Source: an uncultured Clostridia bacterium (GTDB lineage: Bacteria > Bacillota > Clostridia > Christensenellales > CAG-314). From it: DNA of 64,000 nt. The notes beneath the pieces were generated by a model. The model searched no databases. It saw nothing but the letters and a program-made list of their open reading frames with translations, and had not been told where the DNA came from. The position numbers and the translations under genes are program-made. Shown in pieces: positions 21,703 through 30,585 of the stretch. The stretch lies in NCBI GenBank assembly GCA_947570215.1, contig CANOTO010000002.1:1-64000 (forward strand), in the 5' to 3' direction. Each line of letters opens with the position of its first letter. Positions within the stretch are counted from its first letter, which is position 1.

Positions 21703-23748
21703 ATGGCAGTTTACGCAAAAGACATCAGAAACGTAGCTTTAATCGGACACAGCGGCGAAGGTAAAACCACCCTTGCCGAAGCGATACTTTTTAACGCGGG
21801 CGCAATCGACCGTTTGGGCAAAGTGGACGACGGCAACTCTACAATGGACTTCGAACAGGAAGAAGTGGCTCGCCATATTTCCATAAGTCTATCAGTCGCC
21901 AATTGTACATATAAAGGCGTTAAAATAAACCTTATCGACGTTCCGGGATATTTCGATTTCGAGTGCGAGATGCTGGAAGCATTGTCGGTTGCCGACAGCG
22001 CGATAATCGTTACGGGAGCGACGGGCTCTATGACGGTAGGCACCGAAAAGGCGTTGGAGTACTGCACGGAGCACAAGATTCCTTCGTTGATATTCGTAAC
22101 GGGTATCGACAAGGAAAACGCCAACTATCAGGCGACAGTAGACGCTATAAAGCAAAAGTACGGCAAAGCGGTATCCATCATCGTCCCCGAACTCGAAGGA
22201 CACAAGATGGTGGGCTACGTAGACGTGGTTTCCTGTTCGTATTGTAATTTCAATAACAAGGGCGTTACGGAAATCCCCGCGGCTCTCAAGAACGCATTCG
22301 ATTCCGCGCGCAGTTCCGTAATAGAAATTGCCGCCGAAAGCGACGACGAGCTTATGATGAAGTTCTTCGACGGCGAAGAGCTTACGGATGAAGAAGTAAA
22401 GAAAGGCTTTGCCTCAGGCTTGCTCAGCGGCACGGCTATCCCCGTGCTTGCGGGGTCGGGTCTTACAAACAAGGGCGTTATCAACCTTATGGATACGATA
22501 GTAAGCTCGCTGCCAAGCCCCGCAATCCGTCCCGCCAAGGACGCGCAGGGCAATACAATAGCTGCAGATGACAAGGCTCCTACTGTTCTTCGCGTGTTCA
22601 AGACCATTGCAGACCCGTTTGTCGGCAGACTGTCGCTGTTCAAGGTTATCCGCGGAACGTTGAAGAACGGTATGACGTTAAAGAACGTCAACTCGGACGC
22701 TAACGAAAAGATAAGCACCGTATATTTTATGAAAGGTAAAAAGCAGGAAAGCGCCGACTGCGCTTGCGCAGGCGACCTTGCCGCTCTTGCCAAATTGTCC
22801 GCAACGTCAACGGGCGACGTGTTGTGCGAAGGCGCGGAAGTAACGCTTGCGCCCATCGAACTGCCCCGTCCCGTGTATTCGCGCGCGGTATATGCCGCTA
22901 AGAAGGGCGACGAAGACAAGGTGTTCGGCGGATTGTCCAAACTTAAAGACGAAGATATCGCCTTTACCGTTACCAAAGACCCCGAAACCGGCGAAATGCT
23001 GCTGTCCGGTCTCGGCGAAACGCAATTGGACGTAATTTGCAAAAAACTAAAATCTAAGTTCAACTGCGAAGCCGTGCTTCAAGATCCGCGTATTCCCTAC
23101 CGCGAAACTATCCGTAAGATGGCGGAAGCGGAAGGCAAGCACAAGAAGCAATCGGGCGGCGCGGGACAGTACGGCCACTGTAAAGTACGCTTCGAGCCCG
23201 GCGCGGCGGACGGCGTGTTCGAATTCGTCGACGCGGTTGTCGGCGGAACCGTTCCCCGTCAGTTTATTCCGTCTGTCGAAAAGGGACTGCGCACGGCCAT
23301 TCAAAAGGGCGTACTGGCAGGATACCCAATGGTTAACTTGAAGTGCACGCTGTTCGACGGATCGTCTCACCCCGTAGACAGTAAGGATATCGCCTTCCAA
23401 ATGGCTGCGATATTGGCTTATAAGGACGGTTGCGTAAAGGCGGGACCCGTTATGCTCGAGCCTATTTACGAGCTGCGCATTACCGTTCCCGATAACTATC
23501 TCGGCGACGTAATGGGCGATATGAACAAACGCCGCGGACGTATTATGGGTACGGAAATGGTCAACGGCAAGCAGTTGGTTACCGCTGAAGCGCCGTTGTC
23601 GGAAATTTTGAAGTATGCAACCGACCTGCGCAGTATGACGCAGGGACGCGGCAAGTACGAGATGAGCTACGCCCGTTACGAAGAAGTTCCGCCTGCAAGC
23701 GTTGCCAAGATTGTGGAAGAAGCCAAGAAGCTGCACGAAGAAGAATAG
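21703..23748 (+). CDS. elongation factor G-like translational GTPase (EF-G paralogue)
   Basis: The 681-residue protein has the full EF-G layout: G domain with Walker A GHSGEGKTTL (residues 15-24), DVPGYFDF in the place of DTPGHVDF, then domains II to V (QSGGAGQYGHCKVRFEP in domain IV; GRIMGTEM in domain V). The G4 motif reads TGIDKEN where canonical EF-G has NKMD, so this is the paralogous EF-G-like group found in many Clostridia and Thermotoga, not the main translocase beside rpsL-rpsG. Its specific role is not established. GGAG stands at 21692-21695. The gene is monocistronic and followed at once by a repeat block. Confidence 0.88.
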   Translation: MAVYAKDIRNVALIGHSGEGKTTLAEAILFNAGAIDRLGKVDDGNSTMDFEQEEVARHISISLSVANCTYKGVKINLIDVPGYFDFECEMLEALSVADSAIIVTGATGSMTVGTEKALEYCTEHKIPSLIFVTGIDKENANYQATVDAIKQKYGKAVSIIVPELEGHKMVGYVDVVSCSYCNFNNKGVTEIPAALKNAFDSARSSVIEIAAESDDELMMKFFDGEELTDEEVKKGFASGLLSGTAIPVLAGSGLTNKGVINLMDTIVSSLPSPAIRPAKDAQGNTIAADDKAPTVLRVFKTIADPFVGRLSLFKVIRGTLKNGMTLKNVNSDANEKISTVYFMKGKKQESADCACAGDLAALAKLSATSTGDVLCEGAEVTLAPIELPRPVYSRAVYAAKKGDEDKVFGGLSKLKDEDIAFTVTKDPETGEMLLSGLGETQLDVICKKLKSKFNCEAVLQDPRIPYRETIRKMAEAEGKHKKQSGGAGQYGHCKVRFEPGAADGVFEFVDAVVGGTVPRQFIPSVEKGLRTAIQKGVLAGYPMVNLKCTLFDGSSHPVDSKDIAFQMAAILAYKDGCVKAGPVMLEPIYELRITVPDNYLGDVMGDMNKRRGRIMGTEMVNGKQLVTAEAPLSEILKYATDLRSMTQGRGKYEMSYARYEEVPPASVAKIVEEAKKLHEEE

Positions 23749-23751
23749 AGC

Positions 23752-24115
23752 GTTCGCGAGTACCGTTTTTACTTCAATTCGCCTGCGGCTCATAGGCGTA
23801 AAAACGGTGCCCACTCACTTTGGGTGTTAAGCGGTTGGGCATATAGGAGCAGTTATTCGTGTGTTCGCGCGAAAACGGCTTCGCTTAGATGGTAGAATTA
23901 TATACGTCACTTCGACCGTAGCGGAGAAGTCTAACGAAGCGTAACTTTATAAAACCCCGCGCTTGTGTCAAACGCAGCCTTGTAGTCCGCCCGCGGCAGA
24001 AAAAAACTGATAGCGCAAAGCGAAGCGACTGCGTGCAGTTCCTGCAGCACAGTGCGGTCGGAAAGCGACAGCCGCATACCGTATGTAATGGTGCAAAGCT
24101 GTTGCCGCGGCAATA
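23752..24115. repeat. composite block of dispersed repeats after the EF-G-like gene
   Basis: This 490-base gap has no gene. It contains three repeat modules seen elsewhere in the window. The first starts with GTTCGCG, 3 bases after the stop codon, and has a CCGTTTTTAC/GTAAAAACGG stem (23752-23830). The second is GTCACTTCGACC followed by GGAGAAGTC (23906-23931). The third is a long hairpin from about 23986 to 24061 with AACTG/CAGTT and a terminal CGGTCGG. Confidence 0.7.
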
Positions 24116-24135
24116 TCTTACTAACAAAATACAAG

Positions 24136-24166
24136 ACCCCGCAAGAGTACTTGCGGGGTTATTTTT
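24136..24166 (+). terminator. rho-independent terminator
   Basis: ACCCCGCAAG (24136-24145) pairs with CTTGCGGGGT (24150-24159), followed by TTATTTTT. A near copy with the same upstream flank (TAACAAAATACAA) lies at 26871-26903. Confidence 0.85.
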
Positions 24167-24240
24167 AACTATATGGTTTTGCCGAAAATTACGTATTAGG
24201 CTAATAAACCTTGTTCGGCGCCAAACTTGCTGTATACGGT

Positions 24241-24471
24241 TTAGTCTAACCGAAATATATCTTCGTACTCGGCGTTCAGTATCCGTTTAAGCAGTATTAT
24301 TTCGTCGGGATACAAATGCCGTTGACCTACTTCTATTTTAGCAACTGCGCTGCGCGTTACGTCGCAGCCGGCAAGCTGTAATTTTGCCGCTAATTCGTCT
24401 TGCGTCATTCTGCATCGCTCTCTTAAAGCACGTATATTTTCGCCTATCTTTTTTTCCGTTTGCCTGTTCAT
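24241..24471 (-). CDS. XRE-family transcriptional regulator
   Basis: A 76-residue single-domain HTH protein (IGENIRALRERCRMTQDELA, AGCDVTRSAVAKIEVGQRHLYP). It lacks any effector domain. It is divergent from the zinc-ribbon membrane protein gene, and the 180 bases between the two starts contain three related operator-like sequences (24481-24560), so it most likely represses itself and the neighbour. The start codon follows a good AAGGAG. Confidence 0.85.
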   Translation of the reverse strand: MNRQTEKKIGENIRALRERCRMTQDELAAKLQLAGCDVTRSAVAKIEVGQRHLYPDEIILLKRILNAEYEDIFRLD

Positions 24472-24480
24472 AGTTTCTCC

Positions 24481-24560
24481 TTGCGCCTATACGGGTGCAA
24501 AACGCTTGACTTTATTATGCGCCTATACTATACTTATTTTGCACCTATATAGGTGCAAAA
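24481..24560 (+). promoter_or_regulatory. divergent control region with three related operators and a promoter
   Basis: A perfect 24-bp palindrome with arms TTTTGCACCTAT/ATAGGTGCAAAA spans 24537-24560. A variant, TTGCGCCTATACGGGTGCAA, lies at 24481-24500, and a half site TGCGCCTATA at 24518-24527. The plus-strand promoter TTGACT (24506-24511), 17 bp, TATACT (24529-24534) sits between them. Binding by the XRE protein would cover promoters on both strands. Confidence 0.7.
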
Positions 24561-24650
24561 AGTAAAGCGCTCGGTTATTGACTGTCCAACGGCGCAAAAA
24601 GCGTTTGGCATAATATATTTCGCGCCGAATTTAACAAGGAGAAAAGACTA

Positions 24651-26795
24651 ATGAATAAATGCTGCAAGTGTAATGCGGAGTTTGAAGGAGCGTTTTGTCC
24701 GCAATGCGGAACAAAATGCGAAGCGGAAAAGGTATGTCCCGAATGCAAAGCGGTAGTGTTAGGAAGCGTAAAATTTTGTAACTACTGCGGATACGACTTT
24801 TCGGGCGGCAATTCGGCTGCGGAAGAAGCTGTCCGCAGTGAAACAGCGGCTATAAGAAGTACTGCCGACAGTAAACCGCGGCTAAGAGAGTTGTTCCACG
24901 AGTGGAGTGTTTTGGCAAAGATACTGCCGAATGTTCCGATATTTGCGCTGATGTTATTTTCGCTTTTGACGTGGGTGTTTTGCGTTGCGCCGTTCGCTTC
25001 GTTTTTCGGGGAGAGTCTCGGTAACACGTACTCTACAATAAACGGATTGAGCGATGATTATTTACCTATTGCATATGCGGCATTAGCTTTTTGCGTATTA
25101 AGCTTCGCGTATTCGGCTACGGCGGCGGTGTTGTTTTTTCTGCCGTCAACGTCTAACGTTAAAGTAGGCAAAATAAAACTGAGTTCTTTGATGGGATACG
25201 TAGGCAACGTATTTTACATTTCATTTTTTGCTCTTGGATGCGCCGTTATCGCCAAGTCCAATGAAATAGGCGCGGAAAAGGGGGCTTTTGCAGGCGTCGT
25301 CATTGCGTTTGCGGCAGTGTTTGCATTGCTGTCAGTCGGATCGATAGCCGCCGACTTACTGCTTCGCCGTTACGGTATTTCGTATGCTCAAGCAGCGCAA
25401 GACATCGAACGCGAAAGAAACGAATGTGAAAAATTGTGCCGTCGATACCAATTGGGAACAAACGTCCGCGCGCAGTCAAAGCAAATTTTAGCCGAAGCAA
25501 ATATTTCGGAACCGACAGCCGTCGATGTTCCAAATAAACGTCTCAGACGTAAATTAGAGCGTTTTAACGGCGGAATATTCCGCGTTGCGTATGTGTTCAG
25601 TTTTATAGTGTTTGTAATAGGTATCGTAGCTACTATTGTTGTATGTGTATACGATAAGTCTGATTCAGAGCTATTAAAAGCTATGTTAGGATTGGTTTTG
25701 GGAGTATTATTTGTAATTACGGCGGTTTTTGCCGTTTGCAGTTATACTAAACAAAAACTGTACCGTATAAGCCGCAAAAAAGGACTTATTCAAAACGATT
25801 TCGAGCTGTTAGACCGCGATACGGCATTAAAGCGTATCAAAAACAACAAAATACAACTTATTATTTGCGGTGTGCTGACGATTTTAATGATTATCGTAAT
25901 TATAGTTCAAGAAGTAAGTTTTCGCGCTCGGTTTCCTGTCGGAGACATTGCCGACATAGATGTAGATGTGTTGACGAAGGCGTCTATTGAATTATTTTCA
26001 GTGTTTATATTACTTTCGATTGTATTCATTTTTTTTGCATTGTTATCATTTAGTTACATGCGCGGAAGAAAAATCAGTCGTATATTTGGCTTGAACGGTA
26101 AAAATCAACCGCAGTACGGCGTTATTACGTGCGACGGAGAAATTCCTTTAACGATTGAATTGTTCAGCAGGCAAATCTACGATTACGATATGTATTGCCG
26201 CGAGATGCGCTACTACAATTACAATTTGCGTTTGGCAGGCTCGGGTAAGCCGATTGTAGAACGTCCGCAATATAACTGGCATATTAAAAAAATCAAAGCG
26301 TTAGCGGTGTTGTGCGCGGTTGCAGTTGCAGCATTGTCAATAGCAGTGGGCATAATCGTCGACAGTCAAAACATATTCAAGCAAAGCAAAGTCAACCAAA
26401 TACATCAAGGTATGACGAAGGACGAAGTCGTCAAAGTGTTAGGCAAAGCGGAGTTTGCAAGCGACTATTCTTGGAATTATTACAGCGCTAATTACGTAAA
26501 ACTTATGCGCGAAGCGGAAGATTTGAACAAACAGATGGCAAATGCGACGAGTTTAGAGCAAGCATTTGCTATACAGAAAAAAATAGACGAACTCGATAAG
26601 AAAATGAAAGACACTACGTTCAAGTATATAACCGTCAGCTTCGATTCGGACGGCAAGGTAATAAACGTCGAATACGATTTCAACTTCAAAATAAACGGAG
26701 ACAAAAGTCGTTCGCGAGTACCCCTTTTTATAAACTGCTGGCATAGCCCTTGTTCTCGCCTGACTACCGACACCGCAACGCAGTGGTTGGCTTAA
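24651..26795 (+). CDS. double zinc-ribbon membrane protein with C-terminal BamE/SmpA-like domain
   Basis: Two Cys4 zinc ribbons open the protein (CCKCNAEFEGAFCPQCG and CPECKAVVLGSVKFCNYCG). They are followed by at least eight hydrophobic segments up to about residue 580. A C-terminal domain starts VNQIHQGMTKDEVVKVLGKAE, like the BamE/SmpA-OmlA fold, and has a coiled-coil insert. The function is unknown; zinc-ribbon membrane proteins of this type are common in Clostridia. From about residue 685 the frame continues into a dispersed repeat (SRSRVPLFINCWHSP and on), so the original stop codon has been lost and about 30 residues are repeat-derived. Regulation by the divergent XRE protein is likely. 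Confidence 0.65.
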   Translation: MNKCCKCNAEFEGAFCPQCGTKCEAEKVCPECKAVVLGSVKFCNYCGYDFSGGNSAAEEAVRSETAAIRSTADSKPRLRELFHEWSVLAKILPNVPIFALMLFSLLTWVFCVAPFASFFGESLGNTYSTINGLSDDYLPIAYAALAFCVLSFAYSATAAVLFFLPSTSNVKVGKIKLSSLMGYVGNVFYISFFALGCAVIAKSNEIGAEKGAFAGVVIAFAAVFALLSVGSIAADLLLRRYGISYAQAAQDIERERNECEKLCRRYQLGTNVRAQSKQILAEANISEPTAVDVPNKRLRRKLERFNGGIFRVAYVFSFIVFVIGIVATIVVCVYDKSDSELLKAMLGLVLGVLFVITAVFAVCSYTKQKLYRISRKKGLIQNDFELLDRDTALKRIKNNKIQLIICGVLTILMIIVIIVQEVSFRARFPVGDIADIDVDVLTKASIELFSVFILLSIVFIFFALLSFSYMRGRKISRIFGLNGKNQPQYGVITCDGEIPLTIELFSRQIYDYDMYCREMRYYNYNLRLAGSGKPIVERPQYNWHIKKIKALAVLCAVAVAALSIAVGIIVDSQNIFKQSKVNQIHQGMTKDEVVKVLGKAEFASDYSWNYYSANYVKLMREAEDLNKQMANATSLEQAFAIQKKIDELDKKMKDTTFKYITVSFDSDGKVINVEYDFNFKINGDKSRSRVPLFINCWHSPCSRLTTDTATQWLA

Positions 26796-26903
26796 CGCTC
26801 GCCGTACTCGAAGCGACAGTTTTTAATAATCGGTTGCAATGACGCAGCAATATAATATTAACAAAATACAAAACCCCGCAAGCACTCTTGCGGGGTTTTG
26901 TTT
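26710..26903 (+). repeat. dispersed repeat and terminator overlapping a gene end
   Basis: GTTCGCG at 26710-26716 begins a copy of the stop-codon-associated repeat, here inside the reading frame of the zinc-ribbon membrane protein. The block ends in a terminator with stem AAACCCCGCAAG (26871-26882)/CTTGCGGGGTTT (26887-26898) and T-run. The remaining 120 bases to the next gene hold nothing I can name. Confidence 0.65.
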
Positions 26904-27024
26904 CTTTCTGTTAATTATTAAATTTCGTGTAATACGCCTTAACTCAAATAAACGGATAGACTGTATGTGATACGCTTATTTTACTTACTGAGCTTTATCG
27001 CAGTACGGACAAGCGAAAACGCGG

Positions 27025-28368
27025 TTATTTTACAACTTTAACTTCCGTTATTCCGTAGTAAAGAAACGTTTCAACGGCTTGTTCGTTTATCAGCTCTCCG
27101 CCGTAAAGTACGGGGACGGCGGGCGGACAGGAAACGGTAGGGCAGGCGAGTACGCGTCCAAGGGCTTTGGTAACGTCTACGGTTTCGGCATCGGCTGTTA
27201 AGGCTTGCTTCATAGTCATTGCGCAAGCGGGATTCACGTCAAAGCTCGGCTGTTTAAGCGGCGGCTTTTTCGGAAGATCTTTTAATGCCCGTTCGAGCGC
27301 ATTCAGGTCGCTTTCGTCGTTTTCGGCGGATACCATAAGCACGGTAAAGTCGGCGTCGAAGTATTCCGCTATAACGTTGCCGTCGGCAAGGATTTTTGCA
27401 AGCTCGCGCCCGTCGTAGCCGTAACGTTTGGCGTTAACGGTAATTTTCAGCGGTTCGCTGCCTACAAGCGTATAGCCGTATTCCGTAAGCTCGTTTTTTA
27501 GTCTTTTTACGCGTTCGGCGGTTTGCTTTATTTTAGCTGCATAGCCGTCTATCAGCATACCGTTTACTTTGTCTAATGACTGCAAAATAAGGTAACTGGG
27601 GCTTGTGGATCCGAACATTGCGAGAGCGTCGGCTGCGTTATCCTTCAAACGTTGCGGCGCGTTTTTGCCTATGTGCAGATATGCTCCGCCGGTCAAGCAG
27701 GGCAGCGTTTTGTGCGCCGAATCGCAGCACATATCCGCCCCGACGTCCATCGGGTGGCATTTGTCGTCTAAAAATTTCAAGTACGCCCCGTGCGCGTTGT
27801 CGCAGATAAGCAAACAACCGTACCTGTGTGCGGTTTCGGCTAAGCCCTTAACGTCGGCGATATTGCCCAAATAGTCGGGCGAAGTGATAAACACCGCGTC
27901 GGGCAGACGTTTTAGTTCGGCAAGCGCTTCATCCAACCGTTCGGGCGATAGGCTGCATTCGCATAATGACGCGCGGACGTCTCCGTTTAGCCATATCACG
28001 TCCATGTCCAACAGCGCCGCCGTTAAAGCAAATACCTTGTGCGCGTTGCGGGTGGCGGCAATCAATGGCTTGCACCCCTTATTTGCGGCTACGAGCGACG
28101 ACAAGTACAGCATCGCCCTTATACACTGCGACGACCCTTCGGCGGAGTAAAACGTCGCGCCCGTTCCGTACAGCGCCGCCGCGTTGCGTTCGCTTTCTGC
28201 AATTATGCCCCGAGCTTCGTACAGGCTGTCCGCGCCGGTAATCTCCGTTATGTCGTACGGCTCCGAGCCGAGCAAAGCCCTGCCCTTGTGTCCCGGCATA
28301 TGAAACCGAGCGTATTTCCGTTCGGCGTATTGTTTTGCAAAATCGCAAATAGGCGTTTTAGTTTTCAT
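27025..28368 (-). CDS. Orn/Lys/Arg decarboxylase family PLP enzyme
   Basis: The 447-residue protein belongs to the fold-type I basic amino acid decarboxylases (SpeA/CadA/YaaO group), which make polyamines or agmatine/cadaverine. RFHMPGHKGR marks the N-terminus (residues 21-30), TEITGADSLYEARGII the substrate loop, ICDNAHGA the PLP-binding aspartate (about D190) and CDSAHKTLP the PLP lysine (about K220). At 447 residues it is a short-form enzyme without the N-terminal wing domain of the E. coli inducible forms. The substrate cannot be decided by eye. It is monocistronic. Confidence 0.88.
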   Translation of the reverse strand: MKTKTPICDFAKQYAERKYARFHMPGHKGRALLGSEPYDITEITGADSLYEARGIIAESERNAAALYGTGATFYSAEGSSQCIRAMLYLSSLVAANKGCKPLIAATRNAHKVFALTAALLDMDVIWLNGDVRASLCECSLSPERLDEALAELKRLPDAVFITSPDYLGNIADVKGLAETAHRYGCLLICDNAHGAYLKFLDDKCHPMDVGADMCCDSAHKTLPCLTGGAYLHIGKNAPQRLKDNAADALAMFGSTSPSYLILQSLDKVNGMLIDGYAAKIKQTAERVKRLKNELTEYGYTLVGSEPLKITVNAKRYGYDGRELAKILADGNVIAEYFDADFTVLMVSAENDESDLNALERALKDLPKKPPLKQPSFDVNPACAMTMKQALTADAETVDVTKALGRVLACPTVSCPPAVPVLYGGELINEQAVETFLYYGITEVKVVK

Positions 28369-28437
28369 TGTTTTTGTTAAATCTCATTTTTGATGTTTTA
28401 TATGCGCAAGAAAAAAAGCGGCTCGCACACTCGCATA

Positions 28438-28745
28438 GATTTCTCGCTCGCTTGAAAACCTTCGCCGTCTTTTGGCGAAACTGCATTCGCTATGCTCATT
28501 ACGCTCGAAATGACAAGGAATGGTTATTTCGTATCGACAACAGTTTCAAAATAAGTTCCCGCGAAGTCGGGGCGTGTACCTGACCTTCGCGCCCATACGG
28601 GGCCGGCGGGGTTGTACGCCCGCCTAAGTCGGAATATGATGCGCTTGTGTTCAAGCGCAACTCCCAAGTCCCGACCGCGACGGAGTTAGAACTGCCAGCG
28701 CAAAGCGCAGCGACTGCGTTCAGTTCCCGTCGCGCGTGTGGTCGG
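28438..28745. repeat. repeat block overlapping the 3' end of the SCIFF maturase gene
   Basis: The 350-base gap holds an inverted copy of the TCATTTCGAGCG-type repeat (28438-28514, arms GATTTCTC and TCGAAATGAC). A long structured repeat follows. Its 3' half, 28671-28745, forms a nested hairpin: CCGACC/GGTCGG, GCGACGG/CCGTCGC and GAACTG/CAGTTC. The maturase stop codon lies in the last arm. No gene is seen in the gap. Confidence 0.7.
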
Positions 28746-30096
28746 AAATCTTAAGCATAATGGCGCATTCTATGCGTTTTTTGAACAGCTCGCAGCCCTT
28801 GGGATACACTCCGTTTATGTCGCCCGAAGCGTGGTAGGCGTTTGCCGCGCACGCGCCGGAGCAATACAGCTTAGCCCAGCAGTTTTCGCATTCCGCCTTT
28901 GTGTAAACGTTGCACTTGCGGAATTTTTCGCGCATAGCGTCGTTGGTTACCCCGTCGTAAATATTGCCTAACTTGAAGCGTTCTTCTCCTACGAATTGGT
29001 GGCAGGGATACAAGTCGCCCCAAGGTGTTACCGCCATGTATTCCGTTCCGCTTCCGCATCCTGATACGCGCTTGTAAACGCACGGGCCGCCCGTTAAATC
29101 AATCATATAGTGGTAGAATGTGAAGGGCTTTCCTTCCTTCTTCCGCCGTATCATAAGCTTTGCCAACTGCTCGTACTGTTTACACACAACCTTTACGTCG
29201 TCGTCGGTTAGCCCTGCGGGATCGTTTTCCGCGCATACCACGGGTTCCATAGATAGCTCCGTAAAGCCAAGGTCAAGCATGGTCTTTATGTCTTCCAAAA
29301 AGTCGGGATTGGCGTGGGTAAACGTACCGCGCATATAATAGTTACAGTTGCCGCGAGCCTTTACTAACTTTTGGAACTTGGGTACTATCCTGTCCCAGCT
29401 GCCGCGCCCCGCGTAGTCCACGCGCAGGCGGTCGTGTATTTCCTTACGTCCGTCAAGGCTTAATACGACGTTGCTCATTTCGCGGTTGCAAAAGTCTATC
29501 ACGTCGTCGTCTATCAACATTCCGTTGGTGGTAAGCGTAAAGCGGAAGTTCTTGCCCTTTTCATTTTCTATACTGCGGGCATACCTTACAAGGTCCTTTA
29601 CCACCTGCCAGTTCATCAGCGGTTCGCCGCCGAAGAAGTCCACTTCTAAATTTCTGCGGCTGCCGGAATTTTCTATTAAGAAGTCTAATGCGCGCTTGCC
29701 CGTATCAAGGCTCATCAACGCTCTGTCGCCGTGGTACTTGCCTTGGCTGGCAAAGCAGTAGGAACAGTTAAGGTTACACGTGTGCGCGACGTGCAGACAC
29801 AAAGCCTTTATTACGTTGCCGCTTTTTTGTTTGAATGCGGCGGCAATAGGGGAAAAGGTATCTTCCGTAAACAGCTTGCCTTGGGCGGTAAGTTCCTTTA
29901 CGTCGTTTATACAGTCGGCAATTTCCTGCTTGTCAATGTCGTATTTTACGCTAAGTTCGTTTATTATGGCGTTCTCGTCCTTTTTGCCGTCCGTCATTTC
30001 GATAACGTCGTACGCAACGTCGTCTACCGAGTGAACGGAGCCGGAAAAGGTATCCAAAACTATATTGTATCCGTTAAGCTTGTATTGGTGTATCAT
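28720..30096 (-). CDS. scfB: thioether cross-link-forming SCIFF peptide maturase (radical SAM/SPASM)
   Basis: This radical SAM enzyme forms Cys-to-Thr type thioether bridges in the SCIFF peptide, a ribosomal peptide found in nearly all Clostridia. An N-terminal PqqD-like recognition domain is followed by the CNLNCSYC cluster motif (C107, C111, C114), FFGGEPL, and a C-terminal SPASM region with many cysteines (CGSGTEYMAVTPWGDLYPCH; CENCWAKLYCSGAC). The precursor gene lies 168 bases upstream on the same strand. The last eight residues (SDHTRDGN) are encoded by a dispersed repeat. The gene symbol follows usage for this pathway. Confidence 0.92.
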   Translation of the reverse strand: MIHQYKLNGYNIVLDTFSGSVHSVDDVAYDVIEMTDGKKDENAIINELSVKYDIDKQEIADCINDVKELTAQGKLFTEDTFSPIAAAFKQKSGNVIKALCLHVAHTCNLNCSYCFASQGKYHGDRALMSLDTGKRALDFLIENSGSRRNLEVDFFGGEPLMNWQVVKDLVRYARSIENEKGKNFRFTLTTNGMLIDDDVIDFCNREMSNVVLSLDGRKEIHDRLRVDYAGRGSWDRIVPKFQKLVKARGNCNYYMRGTFTHANPDFLEDIKTMLDLGFTELSMEPVVCAENDPAGLTDDDVKVVCKQYEQLAKLMIRRKKEGKPFTFYHYMIDLTGGPCVYKRVSGCGSGTEYMAVTPWGDLYPCHQFVGEERFKLGNIYDGVTNDAMREKFRKCNVYTKAECENCWAKLYCSGACAANAYHASGDINGVYPKGCELFKKRIECAIMLKISDHTRDGN

Positions 30097-30222
30097 AGTA
30101 TTTCTTATGTTTTCTCTTATTGCTTCGATATGATTGTGTTTTATGCCGCATATTTAACTAACGTCAACCGCAATTACGCATTCAAAGAGGCGCGGTATGC
30201 GACTGTCGCAGCAATAGTAAAA

Positions 30223-30243
30223 TACCGCCATTTTGTGGCGGCA
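30223..30243 (-). terminator. attenuating hairpin between SCIFF peptide and maturase genes
   Basis: CCGCCA (30225-30230) pairs with TGGCGG (30236-30241); on the minus strand TATTTT follows. A partial terminator here would give more precursor message than enzyme message, a common layout in peptide operons. Confidence 0.6.
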
Positions 30244-30264
30244 TTTTTGCAGGTTGTGTTGTAA

Positions 30265-30411
30265 TTATTTATCTTCTTTTTCGCACTTTTGGTTAGCTAC
30301 GCCGCAGCTTGTTTTGCAAGCGGATTGGCAGGAAGTTTGGCATTCGCCGCAGCCGCCGTTTTGGGCGCTTTCGCAAAGGTTACGTGTTTCGAGAGTTTGT
30401 ATTCTTTTCAT
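30265..30411 (-). CDS. scfA: SCIFF ribosomal peptide precursor
   Basis: The minus strand codes for 48 residues with the SCIFF signature: MKRIQTLETRNLCESAQNGG, then CGECQTSCQSACKTSC, then GVANQKCEKEDK. I count seven cysteines, five of them in the core with CxxCxxxCxxxCxxxC spacing. AGGGGGA precedes the ATG, and a consensus promoter lies about 50 bases upstream. The product is modified by the radical SAM enzyme just downstream. Confidence 0.95.
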   Translation of the reverse strand: MKRIQTLETRNLCESAQNGGCGECQTSCQSACKTSCGVANQKCEKEDK

Positions 30412-30458
30412 TCGAGTATCCCCCTAAATAAATTGCCTTTCGGCGTTTGGTTTAATTC

Positions 30459-30487
30459 AGTATAACACTCTTTGAAAATGTTGTCAA
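30459..30487 (-). promoter_or_regulatory. promoter of the SCIFF operon
   Basis: On the minus strand TTGACA (30487-30482), a 17-bp spacer and TATACT (30464-30459), close to perfect consensus, about 50 bases before the peptide start codon. Confidence 0.8.
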
Positions 30488-30585
30488 CAGAAAGGCGGCG
30501 AATAGTCGTATTTGAAACGTGAAGCCGCGGAATCGTATTTGACTTTGTTTGTTATTTATAGTATTCTTTACCGTAGGAGGCTACT

